Positions 1 through 11,771 are shown, counted from the stretch's first letter. The stretch: 64,000 nucleotides of DNA from Ectobius pallidus (GCA_964059195.1 CAXKWD010000007.1:22021023-22085022), one strand, 5' to 3'. The notes: generated by a model not told the origin, from the letters alone. A program made the numbers and translations.

Positions 1-650
1 TGAAAAGTAACTAAAATATCTTTTTATGTTGCGATGTGTGAACTGGGAGAAAGAGGAGGAAGTGGATGAACAAAAAGAACTAGAAAGAAGATAAGAAGAC
101 AGACGACAGAAGAAAAACAAGATACTATTACGTGCATAATCATTACATTAATTTATTAATATCTTGGAGTTATCATCCATGACTAACTGAGAATTCATTT
201 GTTTTTATTAGCGATGTTTTCTTTTTTCATCAAGTATCGTGAGATTCGACCCACACACTGGCTTTTCGCCCTTTGCCGTGGCAATTGGCGTAACGTCTGA
301 TTTTATCAAAGAAATGAATAAACTTCTAGTTACAGCAATTAATTATACACGGCTCAGTTGCATGCACGAACTCAAGTCATAATGGCCGGCCTACATAGAC
401 TGCTGGCATTAGCGGAATCAACCAGTCTTCACCTTCTGGTTTCACAACTCCCTTTGTTTCCGAAGTATATTTTAACTTAAGACTATTTTATCCTAATTTC
501 ACATTGCATCTTGCTTTTATATGTTGTTTTTTGGGTCAAAGTCATTGATATTTTTTCTCTGGTAGTTGCTGTCATTGCAGGGCATAATGTCCATCTCAGA
601 ACATCTATACAAAAATGTTCAGTTGATGTCAGGTCATTCTATACTGTTTA
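1..650. other. Unassigned AT-rich sequence
   Basis: No ORF, tRNA-like box or terminal repeat is recognisable. The first 120 bases are purine-rich on the plus strand, and the rest is ordinary AT-rich sequence. Confidence 0.5.
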
Positions 651-652
651 TA

Positions 653-994
653 CAGAGTGTTAATGAATAATGCCGAAATATTTTACTGTGTATAGAGTGG
701 ACATAGATAAGCAACTTTTGTTAGGAGAATTTTGCTCACAGACGTAAAATGTATATGCTACAAGGCATTAAAGTCATTACAATTTGGTGCTCATAAGTCA
801 ATGTTGAGGCGAAATATGGTTAAAATTTTCGTTAAATTGATTTCATGCTTTCTTAGTGATCGGCTATTGCTGAACTGAAAAAGAAAAAAACCTGCTCAAG
901 CGTTGGCCCAATATTACACAATTACTTGTTAGAAAAATCGATTTTAGCAACTTATGATACTAACGGATTCAAGGGGAAAGAGTTAAACATCCTG
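653..994. mobile_element. TA-flanked MITE-like element (CAGAGTGTTAA termini)
   Basis: The block begins CAGAGTGTTAATG and ends with the complement of CAGGATGTTTAA, and a TA dinucleotide lies directly outside each end (651-652, 995-996). That is the insertion signature of Tc1/mariner-type elements. It has no coding capacity. A second, inverted and truncated copy lies at about 27008-27222 and shares the stretch from the CAG end through the GATCACTAAG region, so this is a dispersed family. The superfamily assignment is an inference from the TA target and the CAG start. Confidence 0.6.
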
Positions 995-1375
995 TATTAT
1001 GGATTTAATTTATATACAATTTCTATCTTTTAGTTTTTTATGTCGATTTGTATTTGAAGCTTCCCCACAAAATTGCTTATATTTTTCGTATTCTTCTGTT
1101 TCAAATTCTAATTTAATATCTAAAAAAATTAATTTACATAATTATTATTTATTGCACCGAGCATGAGATGTTGTGTATATGTAGTACCCGTATGTTTTTT
1201 TTAAATACAAGTTTAATTAATTTGAGTGATTTTAAAATAGGATAAACAGTTTTTCTAATGTAGGTCTACAAGTATTTTAGTTTTTGTTCATGATTGCGTT
1301 CATGTGTTCTTGTGGAAAGTTACAAACACCCAGATTAGAATAAGTTTGATTGTGGAAGGCTGATTTGTTCATATA

Positions 1376-2051
1376 CAGAGTGTTCGGAAATTCATATTAC
1401 AAACTTCTAGGGCTAGTAGAGGGGACTTAGTAGACAATATTTCGAATAGGAACCCATGTATAGAAACGTACCGTTTCCGTGCTACAGCCATTACAATGTG
1501 TCGGATTTGCCGGTATTGTTTTGTAACCGGAGAGGCAGTACATGACGTCAGAAGAGCACCATGTAAAATGAGGTGTGACGTAAGGTACAGAAGTAAATGA
1601 CGTTTGACGTTTTACGTCATTTTTTTTGGTAACAATAATAAAATAACAAAACAACTTTCATTGATCACAATACACTTGTGTCAACAGTGGAAAAAACAAA
1701 TTTGTTTCTGTATACCCTATTCTGCACTGGATGTGTCCCACACGAAACTGCTCATTACAACAGAGGCTCAATGTGACGACCACCAACGTCGTTGCACACA
1801 TTGTACCGACGAATCATGTTCCGGTACATTTACTTCTGTACCTTACGTCACACCTCATTTCACATGGGTGCTCTTCCGACGTCATGTACTGCCTCTCCAG
1901 TTGCAAAACAACACCGGCAAATCCGACACATTGTAATGGCTGTACCACGGAAACGGCACGTTTCCGGACATGGGTTCCTGTTCGAAATATTGTCTACTAA
2001 GTCTCCTCTACTAGCCCTAGTAGTTTGTTTAGTGAATTTCCGAACATCCTG
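1376..2051. mobile_element. Foldback element with about 225-bp terminal inverted repeats
   Basis: The left arm 1376-1599 is the reverse complement of the right arm 1827-2051 at high identity, with only scattered mismatches. The arms enclose about 227 bp of unique spacer. TA dinucleotides flank both ends (1374-1375, 2052-2053), and the termini read CAGAGTGTTCGGAAATTC and CAGGATGTTCGGAAATTC. Several ORFs of 75-110 codons overlap the arms, but they mirror each other across the palindrome and resemble no known protein. The TA target and CAG termini suggest a non-autonomous mariner-like element, and the very long arms make it a foldback type. A transcript could form a hairpin of more than 200 bp. 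Confidence 0.75.
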
Positions 2052-2053
2052 TA

Positions 2054-3320
2054 TTTACTATTATTAAACTGTCATGTAAAAAGCAAGAGTTATTCCTAAT
2101 TGTGTTTAAGTCTTTTGTATTACTTTTAATTAAACAGTTAATAAATAATAATATTTATAATATAATATTAATAATGACTGGTGTTGCAATCTACGCGACC
2201 GAATGCCATTTTTATCTTTCATTCAGTAGCCATGTTAGCTGTTTTAAAAATGTGACTTCGCAATACAAGATAATTGCTACTCGTTCATACTTATCTTGTT
2301 ACATTTCAGCCTTCTAACCGGTAGCAGTCATTAAAGTGCTAATCACTCTAGGTCTCTCCTCGGATTAATTCACTGGAATTTTAATTAACTGTACAGTTTT
2401 GTTCAGATTTGCGGTCGAAGCCTTTATAGTTATGTCTTTTCTTTTTTCTAGTTCAAAAGCATTCGCATTGCTTGTAAGACTATTATAATAACTTATTAAT
2501 AATCCATAATTACTTAAGCGTGCCCTATTAAGAAAGCAGACTGATTTCGAGAAAATAATCAAACGAGAAACATTATTACTGTTTAATGTTGTTTAGACGG
2601 ACGTTATAATAATGTCAGTGGCGTGCTGTCAGTGGGCAAGCAAGGCCAGGCTCCCCCCTTGACATAATTTTATTACAGTGAAGGCAATTAATGTAATCGC
2701 GGATAATGTTATAAATCGGGTAATTTTATCACTTTTATGAAGTCCCATACGGATCAATACTGATACATTGAAAAAATGTTGTTTATTGTGATCAAAGATT
2801 CGGTTTATGTTATCACATTTTCCTTTTTTTGCGGCTTTATTTCAAAGTACTGTATGTCATTCAAAATTTCGTTTTTAAGGGTTTCGTTTCTAAGTCAATT
2901 GTATTGTGTTGCTCTGTAGGTAGCTGTTCCGTCCAGCATTCGTGTCTGGCCGGATTTGAGGCATTAGCTGGTTTCGCGAGGTCATTCGCCGTGTTGCTAT
3001 GGCAACAGGCTTGTGACTTCGCTTGTTTTATTTTCTTGTTGTGTCTTCAATATAATTTTAAATATGTTTACTTATCTGTTTGTTCTTTCTCCCATCAATT
3101 CTCATAAGAAATAACATTTGACTGTCGCATCTTTCATTTTTTGGATAGTCATGTTATAATCTCCAACCCAAAGTTTCAGTCTGATTATTTTTTAGTATAT
3201 TTTATTCATAATTTTGTGTTTTTAAAGAAACAATTCAGTTTTGAAGTAATGCTATTAATTCTCTTATTTATGTTTTAGTATTTTAATGTAACTTAATTGA
3301 TTTATTTCCAAGATTAATTA
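2054..3320. other. Unassigned stretch with one possible repeat end near 2620
   Basis: No supported gene is present. Around 2617-2670 there is GC-richer sequence beginning CAGTGGCGTGC, followed by a C-rich run, which looks like the end of an old DNA transposon. I found no matching second end. The ORFs here (71, 65 and 92 codons) are not recognisable. Confidence 0.4.
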
Positions 3321-4180
3321 TTTATTGTTTTTCTTGGCCAATGGGATTCTTGCTTTACGTCACATGTCGTGACGTCTGTCATTCTTGCTATTCATTCTTA
3401 TTCTCTCGTTCGAAGCTTTCGCCAGGCTAGTTTTTCAGTTCAGAATTCTGAATCTAGTTATTATTGTCGAGCTGGGAATTTGAAGTTTCCCAGCCCTAGT
3501 TATTGCAGAGACGCAATTTAATACGTTCTTCAAAGTAATTTATTTGTGATTTAATTACAAATGTGTGAAGCCAAGTTTTTTACTTCCCTGATCAAACCGT
3601 ATGGACTTGAATGCGTAACTCATTAAGTAAAAGGATTTACTGTAAGTACTGCTGTGAAGTGAATATTTCAGAGTGCTTAATTTTAGTTGCAGTGTCGAAG
3701 CAACATTTAAAGGTTCTTATTCTCGGTCGAAGCAGCAAGTCGACCTTAAAATAATTTGCTGAAAGTGTGCATTCACTTCAAGAATAGTGAAATTCTTTCT
3801 CAGTCGTCCGAGCAAGCGCGACTATAAAAATTGCTCTGCTCTGGTCCTCCGAGCTATTCATCAGTTTTATAAGGCAAGCATGCCTTATTTTCCAGAAGGA
3901 GCTTACTAAGTCGTCTCCCCTTGACTTCATCAACATTTCATCTTCTTCGGCACCGCTAGGAAGAGGAATTTATTTGTAAAGCAAGATACAAAATTCCATC
4001 TTGTATTTAAAAGGGTCTGCTTATCATTTTGTCCATTGTGCTCTTTGTATCTTTCAAGGGGCTCAATAAATATGTTTTAAATTTGACTTAGTGTAGCATC
4101 CTTCAAACCGGAGAGGTTTCCCCGTGTCCCTATTTCGCCTGCGAGCTACCGTGGGAGCGGGAACAGTAGGAATTATGTTT
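3320..4180 (+). mobile_element. Putative solo LTR-like block
   Basis: This block has the order of signals expected of an LTR. A CCAAT box lies at 3338-3342, duplicated GTCACATGTCGTGACGTC-type palindromic sequence follows, then a TATAAAA box at 3823-3829 in a GC-richer setting and an AATAAA signal at 4065-4070 about 240 bp downstream. No coding sequence is attached. I could not define clean TG...CA ends or a target-site duplication, so the boundaries are approximate. A promoter of an unrelated gene is the alternative reading. Confidence 0.3.
3823..3829 (+). promoter_or_regulatory. TATA box of the LTR-like block
   Basis: TATAAAA sits between GC-richer sequences (GCGCGAC upstream, GCTCTGCTCTGG downstream), in contrast to the surrounding AT-rich DNA. 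A polyadenylation signal follows about 240 bp later, so a short R-U5-like transcript unit is possible. Confidence 0.35.
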
Positions 4181-5377
4181 CCAGCTCTCAGGATGACCAG
4201 TTCGAGGGGATGGCATTACCTAACATTCTCTTTTGAACAATAAAACATGTTTTATTCCACAGTTAAGGTGTAGTTTTTTATTTATGAAGATAACAGTGTT
4301 GACTTGCATTGTTTGCTAGTGTAAAATGAAAAGACTTGAACAGACAGGCATTAGATGTTTTGCTACGCGGTGTTCACCACAGATCAGTAGAGACTTCTAA
4401 AAAGACTCGTAACTCGTAACTGAGTATGGAGTATTGGTTAATGGACTCCTAAAGGAAAGTAAAAACAATTAAAAACTTTGTTACTGGTTAAAAAATGGTT
4501 TCTTGCAATCTATTACTGTATTATTCTATGATTGGTTAAATGATTCACAGTTACATGCTACTTTATGAATATATATTTTTAATTCTGTTTTGTAGAGTAT
4601 TATGTTATATATGAATAAATATCCTCCATTTAATTCCTTCGACTACTGTTATCAATCTGTTAATATTTTCAGATTACCTGCCCTCGTAGTGATCACAATG
4701 AGCGGCGTGCACTATATTATGCTTACATTCGTATCCCTTGAGTCTAAAATACGTACGTTTGTCTATGAATAGCATAGCTTGAAAACGAACACTCGTATCA
4801 ATAAGGAATTTTATATGTGGGTTAAGAATCGTTCGAGCAACTCGTTCGTGTTTGAAATGTCTAGAGGATGTGGTGCTAGCCTTTCCCGTTACTCCTGCTT
4901 AGAGTAAATCCTATTTTCTGAAATGAGCCTGTTGAAGTGTTTGTGTGGGTCACTGAGCAGCGCTATCAAAACCATAATTCTTTCAAACGAAAATCACATT
5001 TTATGTCTAAATTGATTAGAGACAGAATATGCACGAATCTTAAAAAAAAATTATGATTTTCCTCAAAATAGTTAAAAATATTCCTTTAACTTTAATATTC
5101 TCAGTATAAATAAATAAGTAAATAATTTTGATTTTGATTTCAATATTTTCCCGTCGAGTTCATTTGAACGAAGTTATGAGGAAGTAATCTGGTGAACAAG
5201 GGTTGAAATTATCATCTAAGGCGATTTACAAGGTAGTGGACCAATCTTCAGACCAATCTTCAGTATGAAAATATTTGTGTAATATGGAAGTGTTGTAAAC
5301 GTTATTGGTACACTGACTCTTTACTTTTAAAAGTTGAATAAGGTCTGGATACATTAATCAACTTACTCAACAAAAGT
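4181..5377. other. Unassigned AT-rich sequence
   Basis: I see no ORF of note, no RNA-gene box and no terminal repeats. The only local features are a near-duplicate of about 11 bases at 5235-5260 (GACCAATCTTC twice) and ordinary A/T runs. Confidence 0.5.
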
Positions 5378-5625
5378 CTGGGGTAGGCCTTGGCATAGTG
5401 GTTTAGGCATTGTGCTACAAACCGGAAGATCGCGGGTTTGATCCCCGATGAGGTCGCTGGAATGTTTCAATTGGCCTAATCCTTCTGGTGGAGCTATGGC
5501 CCTGGGGTCAACTCATCCTCTAAGAGAATTGAGTTCTAGGAGCAATCCTATGGGTAAAGGCGGCCGGTGCGTATAGCTGACAATCTTACCACCTTAACAT
5601 TCCAAATGTCTAAACGTAGGCTATG
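5378..5625 (+). mobile_element. tRNA-derived SINE
   Basis: The head carries internal RNA polymerase III promoter boxes: an A-box-like TGGCATAGTGGT at about 5391 and a B-box GGTTTGATCC at 5435-5444, spaced as in a tRNA. The B-box lies in a T-arm-like context (GCGGGTTTGATCCCCG). A body without coding potential follows and ends near the GGTGCGTATAGC region. Neither the 3' end nor a target-site duplication is clear. A real tRNA is excluded because the sequence does not fold into a full cloverleaf. Confidence 0.65.
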
Positions 5626-5774
5626 TCTCCTTTATGCTAAGAGGAATATAAATAATCAGAACCTGTGGTCCAATACATAATTGCCCTACACGCAATAATT
5701 GTGTGTATTTATAGTGATTTATGGTGTATTATAGTGTATTTATAAACAAATGTAAATATACCTTAACATAGAAA

Positions 5775-5927
5775 AGTTTTCATTTCACATCACTGAAACT
5801 CTATAATAACCTTTCTGTTAACGTCAGAAATCTAACACTCCAAGCATTTAAGAGACGGGTCAAGTCAACATTGACTTTGAACCCTCTGTACAATGTTGAC
5901 GAATGTAAATGTAATGTAATGTAAATG
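5775..5927 (+). pseudogene. LINE reverse-transcriptase C-terminal relic with (AATGT)n tail
   Basis: Frame 5775 onward reads about 46 residues, including LKLYNNLSVNVRNLTLQAFK and then RVKSTL. This matches the conserved end of Jockey/CR1-type LINE ORF2 proteins (hydrophobic-YNNLP-like block, then an FK..LK helix). The coding sequence runs straight into a short tandem tail (repeats of TAATG/AATGT near 5904-5927), as LINE 3' ends do. Everything upstream of this C-terminal end is missing, as in a typical 5'-truncated insertion. Confidence 0.6.
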
Positions 5928-7097
5928 TCTGATCTTGCTTTTATGACACATAATTGTCTGAAATGCTGAGAAATTTTATTTTTATTGTTATTATTATATG
6001 AGAGCCTCAACCTCCTGGAATCCTTAGGGTCACCATGGCTTGTGCTGTATAGGGAACACTTTATAACAAAAGTCCGGCTCCCGTTCTGGTATTGCCAACA
6101 AATGCAGATAGTCTTTCGCGGCTTTAAAGTTATTGTTCACCAGCAAGAAAGTGAAACACTATGATCCTTTGCTAAGCTTTGCAGTATCGTATTCCAAAGC
6201 CCTGGACATAAAGTCCCAAAGACCATTTTAAATTATTTACAGGTGGCAGCAAGGGAAGCTATCTGTTTAGCACTGACTGACCATCGAAAGTTTTGCATTG
6301 CAGACCAACCGCAACAGCGAGTTATTTCTGCGGCTTTGCGTAGTCTAATTTATTGTTCTCTTTGGTTTCCCTAACCAATATTTCCCCTCATACATAGCCT
6401 AGTTCTCTTTTGTGAAAACTCCGGTACGCCGCTGGTAAGCTATACTTAGTGTATGTGCGACACTACCCTCATTAAAACACAAGATTGTGTAAGCTTTTAG
6501 TCCAGTACATTAATGCAAATACACGGCCTCTATGAGACTAACTCTTTTATAGTTTTTACATGCTGAGTGACTGTAAAAATACTAATGAAACCACAGACCG
6601 AGTACTTTGCTCTCTATTTCTAAATAGCAACCGACAGGGTAATGCAGTCAACTAGTAACAGAGAATACAAATGCTTTTTAAGACCATTAAAGTGTGTTTC
6701 TGTATGGAATGTTTCGTTATTTTATGCACATACAAAGTTGCATCCTGTTTTTTAATGCCAGTGTGAATGTCTTCGTAATAGGAAAATTAGAGTACTGTAA
6801 ATTTAAATTGTTTCCGACTAAGTGGTATTTCTGATAGACTATATAGTTGGAAAATTATGGATACCAAGAAACTAATGTTCTAGTTTCTAGCTGTAATCTA
6901 ATTTTTTATAATTTATTTTTTCTAAGTTAGGGTAGTTAAAAATTCATTTTCAGGTCATGTTCTCAATTTGAATTCAGGCTTACGTAATTGTTAAAGTAGG
7001 ACTCTAGTTGTTTTATAATTCTAGATTAGTTACCCTTTTACAATTATTTACTATTGTTAATATATAAATATACTTATTACAGTAACTTTATTCACAC
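5928..7097. other. Unassigned AT-rich sequence
   Basis: No supported feature. There are no ORFs with recognisable similarity and no terminal repeats. AT content rises towards 7100. Confidence 0.5.
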
Positions 7098-7479
7098 AAA
7101 ACTTGTATCCGCCTTTTAACTACAACTTTTGTTTTATGAGGTCCCCTTGTGTAGTAAACCTAAAATCTAATTGATTTACGTTTTTACGAAGTATTGTAAA
7201 GTCAGATAATATAAAATAAAACTTATTTTCCTACGATAGTAGTTTAAAATATACTCGTCAGCTATTTAAAATGTTAAAAATTGCCACAAATCTTTAGGTT
7301 ATAACGCTGTCAAAAAATTTAAAATATTAAAATCTTGTGTTTCTATGTAGTATGCACAGATTATTAGTGCTCATGCTGCGAACAACGAGGTAAATAGACC
7401 CAGTTGATAAGGATTGAAGGTGGCCTATTGAGGGTGTAATGTTTACATATCCATCTTATCAACAGCAAAGAGGACCGTA

Positions 7480-7955
7480 TTTATTTTTATTTATTGACCA
7501 TAATAATATAACATGTTCCATTACACTTGTGCAATACCACATGTCTTATGTTCTGCTGTACATATAATGATTTCTTTTACCTACTTTTTTATATTATATA
7601 ATACTCTATAAATCTGTACTTTCTGATTTGTATCTATAAATTATTGTGCTCACCTAGTTTATATTGACGTTTATAAATTATCAAAATTAATTTTATTTAC
7701 AAAGTTTATAAATTGACTTTTATATTTAATTAATAGATCTTTTTCAGGTGGTCAAATAGACTTTGCTGCTAATACTGCTTTCTTAATTTCCCGTCTTTCG
7801 TTATTCAGTAAGTGACATTCAAAAATTAAATGTTCCACCGTTTGTTCTGTTTGGTTGCACTTACAATTAGGATTTTCACTGATTCTAAAACGATGATAAT
7901 ATATGTAGACCCACAAGATTTGAACGTTAAAAATTTCTTGATATTGATACAACCT
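7480..7955 (-). pseudogene. LINE ORF2 C-terminal cysteine/histidine relic and 3' UTR
   Basis: On the minus strand the translation contains NCKCNQTEQTVEHLIFECHL, then LNNERREIKK. This is the CxC...TxxHxxxxC zinc-binding region found at the C terminus of R1/Jockey-type LINE proteins after the RNase H domain. A stop near 7752 probably replaces a Trp codon, because reading continues in the same frame for about 30 further residues. The 3' UTR runs to an AATAAATAAAAATAAA tail near 7480. The element is 5'-truncated and dead. Confidence 0.65.
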
Positions 7956-8137
7956 GAAGACTTTTGTAATTTTTAATATTGAGTTTATTTTACTAATTTA
8001 GGGAATAGGTTTTGTTTTGTATTATCTGACTTGACAACACTTTGTAAATTATGATGTAACATTTTTATGTTGTAATGTAAAACAAATAGATTTTAGATCT
8101 ACTATGTAAGGGTACCTCATAAAACAGAAGTTGTGGG

Positions 8138-8225
8138 TATTTATTTATTTATTTATTTATATTTCTCTCTGCTGTAGTTAAAGCCTCAAGCCCTTCTCTT
8201 CCACAAACCAGAGGTGGATACATTC
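8138..8225 (-). mobile_element. LINE 3' terminus with (AAAT)n tail
   Basis: On the minus strand, GTGGAAGAGAAGG..TTGAGGC.TTAACT followed by (AAAT)n resembles the 3' terminus of the LINE at 40389-41533, which has GTGGAAGAGAAGGCC..GGCC.TTAACTCTGCC before its tail. Only the last 85 bp or so are recognisable. It sits inside the split right arm of the inverted repeat described at 7098-8449. Confidence 0.5.
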
Positions 8226-8449
8226 AAACGTTACCAAATAGTATAATTTAGAATAAATAAGAGAGACACGATTATATTATATAAATGTAAATTATATTAG
8301 TAAAAACTATAATTAAAACCTCATTACACTATAACAATAAAAATTCAACGTTTTAAGCAGAAGGAATGAAAGAAAAAATAATAATAGGTAAAAGTAGAAA
8401 AAATAAAATAAAAATAAGTGAAACATGAAAGGCGGATACAAGTATTTTG

Positions 8450-9044
8450 CAAATCAACATAACCCTCAATAAAAATGAAATATGTAAGTAACTTACACTA
8501 AAGTTCTTTTTCGACTTACGTAATGCATCAGTTGAATATCCTAAGCAATGCTCAGTTCTCTTTGTGTATGAACAATCATGATTAGAGTGGGTGATTAATG
8601 ACCAATTGTTCTAACAGTATATGTTCTAACAGTAATGGTTTTGTGTGTATCTCTTAGTGCTTACTGGGTAACTACAGACTATAGTATAGTAAGAAAGGAA
8701 TGTAGAAGTTTTTCATAGGTAGCCTAATCCCACGAGAGATTTATGAAGACAATTCCATGAATTAAATTTAACGGATTTTGTAAATAATTATTATTTTCTT
8801 ACTTTGTTGTTAGTATTTGTCAACCATAAGATCACGGCATACTAAATGAACTAACAGTTCATGAATCGATCCGAGTTCCCAATTTTACCAATAGTGCGTA
8901 TCACAAGGTGGAGAGCTTCGTCATAGTTGCTTACACGAAAACGCTATAACACGAACTGGATTGCACAGAATCGAAATAGTGTTTTTAATTAATGGACACT
9001 GGCAGCATGTGACGTATTAATCACCGCACGTTGATGCCGTACGT
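8450..9044. other. Unassigned AT-rich sequence
   Basis: Nothing coding or structured is recognised here, apart from a short direct repeat of GTTCTAACAGTA at 8607-8633. Confidence 0.45.
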
Positions 9045-9205
9045 GTCCAGTAACGAGCTGACGTTTTATCAGATAAAATTGCTTCCTTGCGACCCTAGGG
9101 TGCATATTATAAGATAAACGGTCGTGATTGGTGTATATCCAAGGAATTGCTAAACGTTATTGGTCAATATCAAACACGCGGCGTATGAATGGAATATTTG
9201 GTTAA
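9045..9205 (+). repeat. Dispersed repeat, copy 1 (inverted mate at 39044-39185)
   Basis: The stretch from TCCAGTAACGAGCTGACGTT through GATAAACGGTCGTGATTGG to GGCGTATGAATGGAATA is found inverted at about 39044-39185 with small indels. I do not recognise the family. Neither copy codes. Several ATTGGT/CCAAT-type motifs recur in both copies. Confidence 0.6.
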
Positions 9206-10389
9206 GTGCAATAAATGAAAAAAAATCTCCAATAGAAATTTGGGGAATAATGCTTGAATAAGTTTGTAAATTGTCTAGTTCTTTTGAGATAGTTTTGAGT
9301 AACTTAATATTTTACTCTAGATCTGGTTGGAGGGAAGTTTTGCTGCATGGAAAAGTGAAAAAGTGGAAGAAATCTAAAAGTCTACAGTTGCAGAAACAAA
9401 GAAACTAGTACTCACAATTTGCGCCTTTCTTAAGTGAGCGTGAGACATAGAGGCGGAAAGTGAGAAGAGAATACAATATTTAGAAATATCTTCCTAAAGA
9501 CAGAGACTTCCACATTAGTAGATCTGAAAACAAAGTCGATACCGCTATACAACGAATAACAGCCTCGCCAGCGCAGCGGTCAGAAAAACCTAGCAAAAGG
9601 TAGTCTGGCATTTCTCACTATTATTGTTATTAATAACTAATTTAATCATTCCCAAGGTAAATAGAGGTAAAACATGTTATAGGCAAAAGATAGTAGAGAA
9701 TAATTACTGTAAAAATACAAGGCTCAAACTGATATAACCTTAATTTCACTCATCGAGGTCGTTCGCCTCTTCGGACATCAGGATATTTGTTGTGTTAATA
9801 ACACTAAGTAGCGTATATGCAATAATGTATAAAAATATCCCTAATCATGTCTTAAGAGACGAAATATCTCAGAAAGTAAAATAAATTTTATAATATTTTG
9901 AGCTTTGCCTTCTACATTAATTGCTCAAACGGTACAATGTTATCCTATTCATACTCGAGAATAGTATGGAAAGGCGACAGAAAAACTAAGAACAGTAATC
10001 TTTTGGACAACCTTGGTGTTTGAAAGGTCTACAATTGAGTAATTGTGAAGGGCGCCAAGCACATGTCCACTGTCTTCACGAAATATTCGGTGCAATTTAC
10101 AAACAATGGGACACGGGTGAGGTCCGCTTTCTAATTAATCGCCCCCAGTCAGCACACATGTGTGTGTGTGTGTCTCGTAACAACACAACACCACATGTAA
10201 ATGTTCCTCATATATCCTCCCTTTATCCCAAATTGATTTGTTAATCTGATTCGCATGTTCAAACTCCTCTGCCATCATGTTTCGTTGAATACAAACTCCA
10301 ACAAGAGAGTTATCATGTGTTTATCTTAGTTTATTGTGCATTCCTCTGGACTGTAAGAGAGAAATATATGAAACTATGAAACTTATTAC
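9206..10389. other. Unassigned sequence
   Basis: No supported gene. The region contains a short (GT)n run near 10159 and small ORFs (largest 74 codons at 10020) without recognisable similarity. Confidence 0.45.
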
Positions 10390-10860
10390 TAGGGCTCGGA
10401 TTTTGATGACCTAAAACTATTTTTAAATGAGCTATAAAATGATTGCATATATACAAAAAAATTACCCCAAAACTAAACAAAATACTCAAAAAATTGTACG
10501 AAAATGCTAGTTTATTCATCAGATTTGTGACCTCTACATTTATGTTGTTGATCCAATTATATGCTTGTAATTACTTAATTGATAGGCCTACATACGGTTA
10601 AATACAAACAGCAAACGCCACTTTCCTGTATCCAAATTAAAATTATAACAACATTGTAAGTAAATGCACAAAATGTGAGAAACAACACAAATAAGAAAAT
10701 AATGACTTTATATTTTTAAAAATTACCTCGAAGTATGAAATTTGGGACAAAAAGACCGTAAAATGATCAAAAACCGACTAAATAATGACAGTGAGTTCTA
10801 AAAATGACCTAAAAATAAAAAGTGGAAAAATTACCAAAAAAGACCTTAAAAATTTACCAC
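10390..10860. mobile_element. hAT-type element, truncated copy
   Basis: The left end TAGGGCTCGGATTTTGATGACC closely resembles the ends of two complete hAT-like elements in this window (TAGGGTTCGGATATTTATG at 16659 and TAGGGACCGGATTTTTAGG at 25732). As in those, the interior is A-rich and packed with repeats of the type AATGACC/ATGACTAAA, which look like subterminal binding motifs. The right terminus is not recognisable, so the end coordinate is approximate. Confidence 0.5.
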
Positions 10861-11316
10861 TTTTATAATCCAAGAGTCATGATCAGAATATCTACTCTAG
10901 GGGCAACGTCCATTATTTCTTCTCCGTGGTGTTACATATCTTGCAAAGACAGGGCCTCCAGTCAGACCTCCCTCTTTCGCTTACATTGGCATATGACAGG
11001 ATTCTTGGCAAGTGGCCAGGAAACAATTCACATTTCGTGGAAACATTCCTGACATGTGAAGAATGAATATATTCTATACCGATTATCTACAAATAATAAG
11101 TGAGATTAATTCAGGAATTTGTTTCTCGTACGTACAGCCGGTTGCAAAAAGAATGAGCCATCTAAACGTTCTGAGTTACAGATTCAAAATATTGCACATG
11201 CTCGTCTTGTCATCGCCTACATACACAAGGTAGCACATAACTAAACCATTCAAGTCGGCTATATTTTGTTTAAGATATTGGTACTTGGTAATAAATCGAA
11301 TGGATAGTCAATTCTA
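10861..11316. other. Unassigned sequence
   Basis: No feature is supported. Small ORFs here show no recognisable similarity. Confidence 0.45.
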
Positions 11317-11426
11317 CAAAGACGTTATTTTTGCGATGTGCCGCTGGAGCGCCTTTACCGGCCGACGACTAGCTTCCAGGCCGCCGGACCGTGCGTTCTC
11401 GGCACATAGCAAAAATAACCTCTCTG
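11317..11426. mobile_element. 110-bp MITE with GC-rich core and TA target
   Basis: Terminal inverted repeats of about 27 bp match at 24 positions (CAAAGACGTTATTTTTGCG.. and CAGAGAGGTTATTTTTGCT..) and end in the same ATGTGCCG. TA lies directly outside both ends (11315-11316, 11427-11428). The 56-bp core is strikingly GC-rich, in contrast to the AT-rich surroundings. It has no coding capacity. A non-autonomous Tc1/mariner-type element is the best reading. Confidence 0.7.
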
Positions 11427-11771
11427 TAGATACGCAAGGTTATTTGAAGAATTAAAAAAAAGAATATCATTGAGCAACATAAAATCCATTGAAGTCAATA
11501 TTCAATTCTACAGCCACGTATTACAGTTGTGCAACATCAGCAATCAAAGTGGACCTGCGAAACGAGTAAGCAATACTGGCTATATATTCGAATTTCAAAT
11601 TACTTGTTTGTTTTTGCGTTAAGGTAAATGAAAATCTCTTTATTTATTTCAGAAGGTCAACAAGCATAACATTGTTCAGTACCATATGTCGATGATCAAA
11701 CATCAGTTCTATGACTACAAGTTATTTTACACTTCTGGACAGTTCAATAGAATTTTAACTTTCTAATGTAA
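11427..11771. other. Unassigned AT-rich sequence
   Basis: Nothing is recognised between the MITE and the tandem duplication. Confidence 0.45.

Larger units (their letters stand above)
7098..8449. repeat. Large inverted repeat with a split right arm
   Basis: Left arm 7098-7185 (CTTGTATCCGCC, then ACAAC..TTTTATGAGGT..CC) reappears inverted in two pieces on the right, at about 8074-8141 and 8431-8449. The gap between the right pieces is filled by a LINE tail and other AT-rich sequence, so the right arm appears to have been interrupted by a later insertion. The interior holds a LINE C-terminal relic (7480-7955). This may be an old foldback DNA transposon used as a landing site. The superfamily is unknown. 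Confidence 0.5.

Noticed and set aside
1604..2067. Plus-strand ORFs of 89-110 codons
   Set aside because: They cover the right arm and spacer of the foldback element, are mirrored in the left arm, and have no protein similarity.
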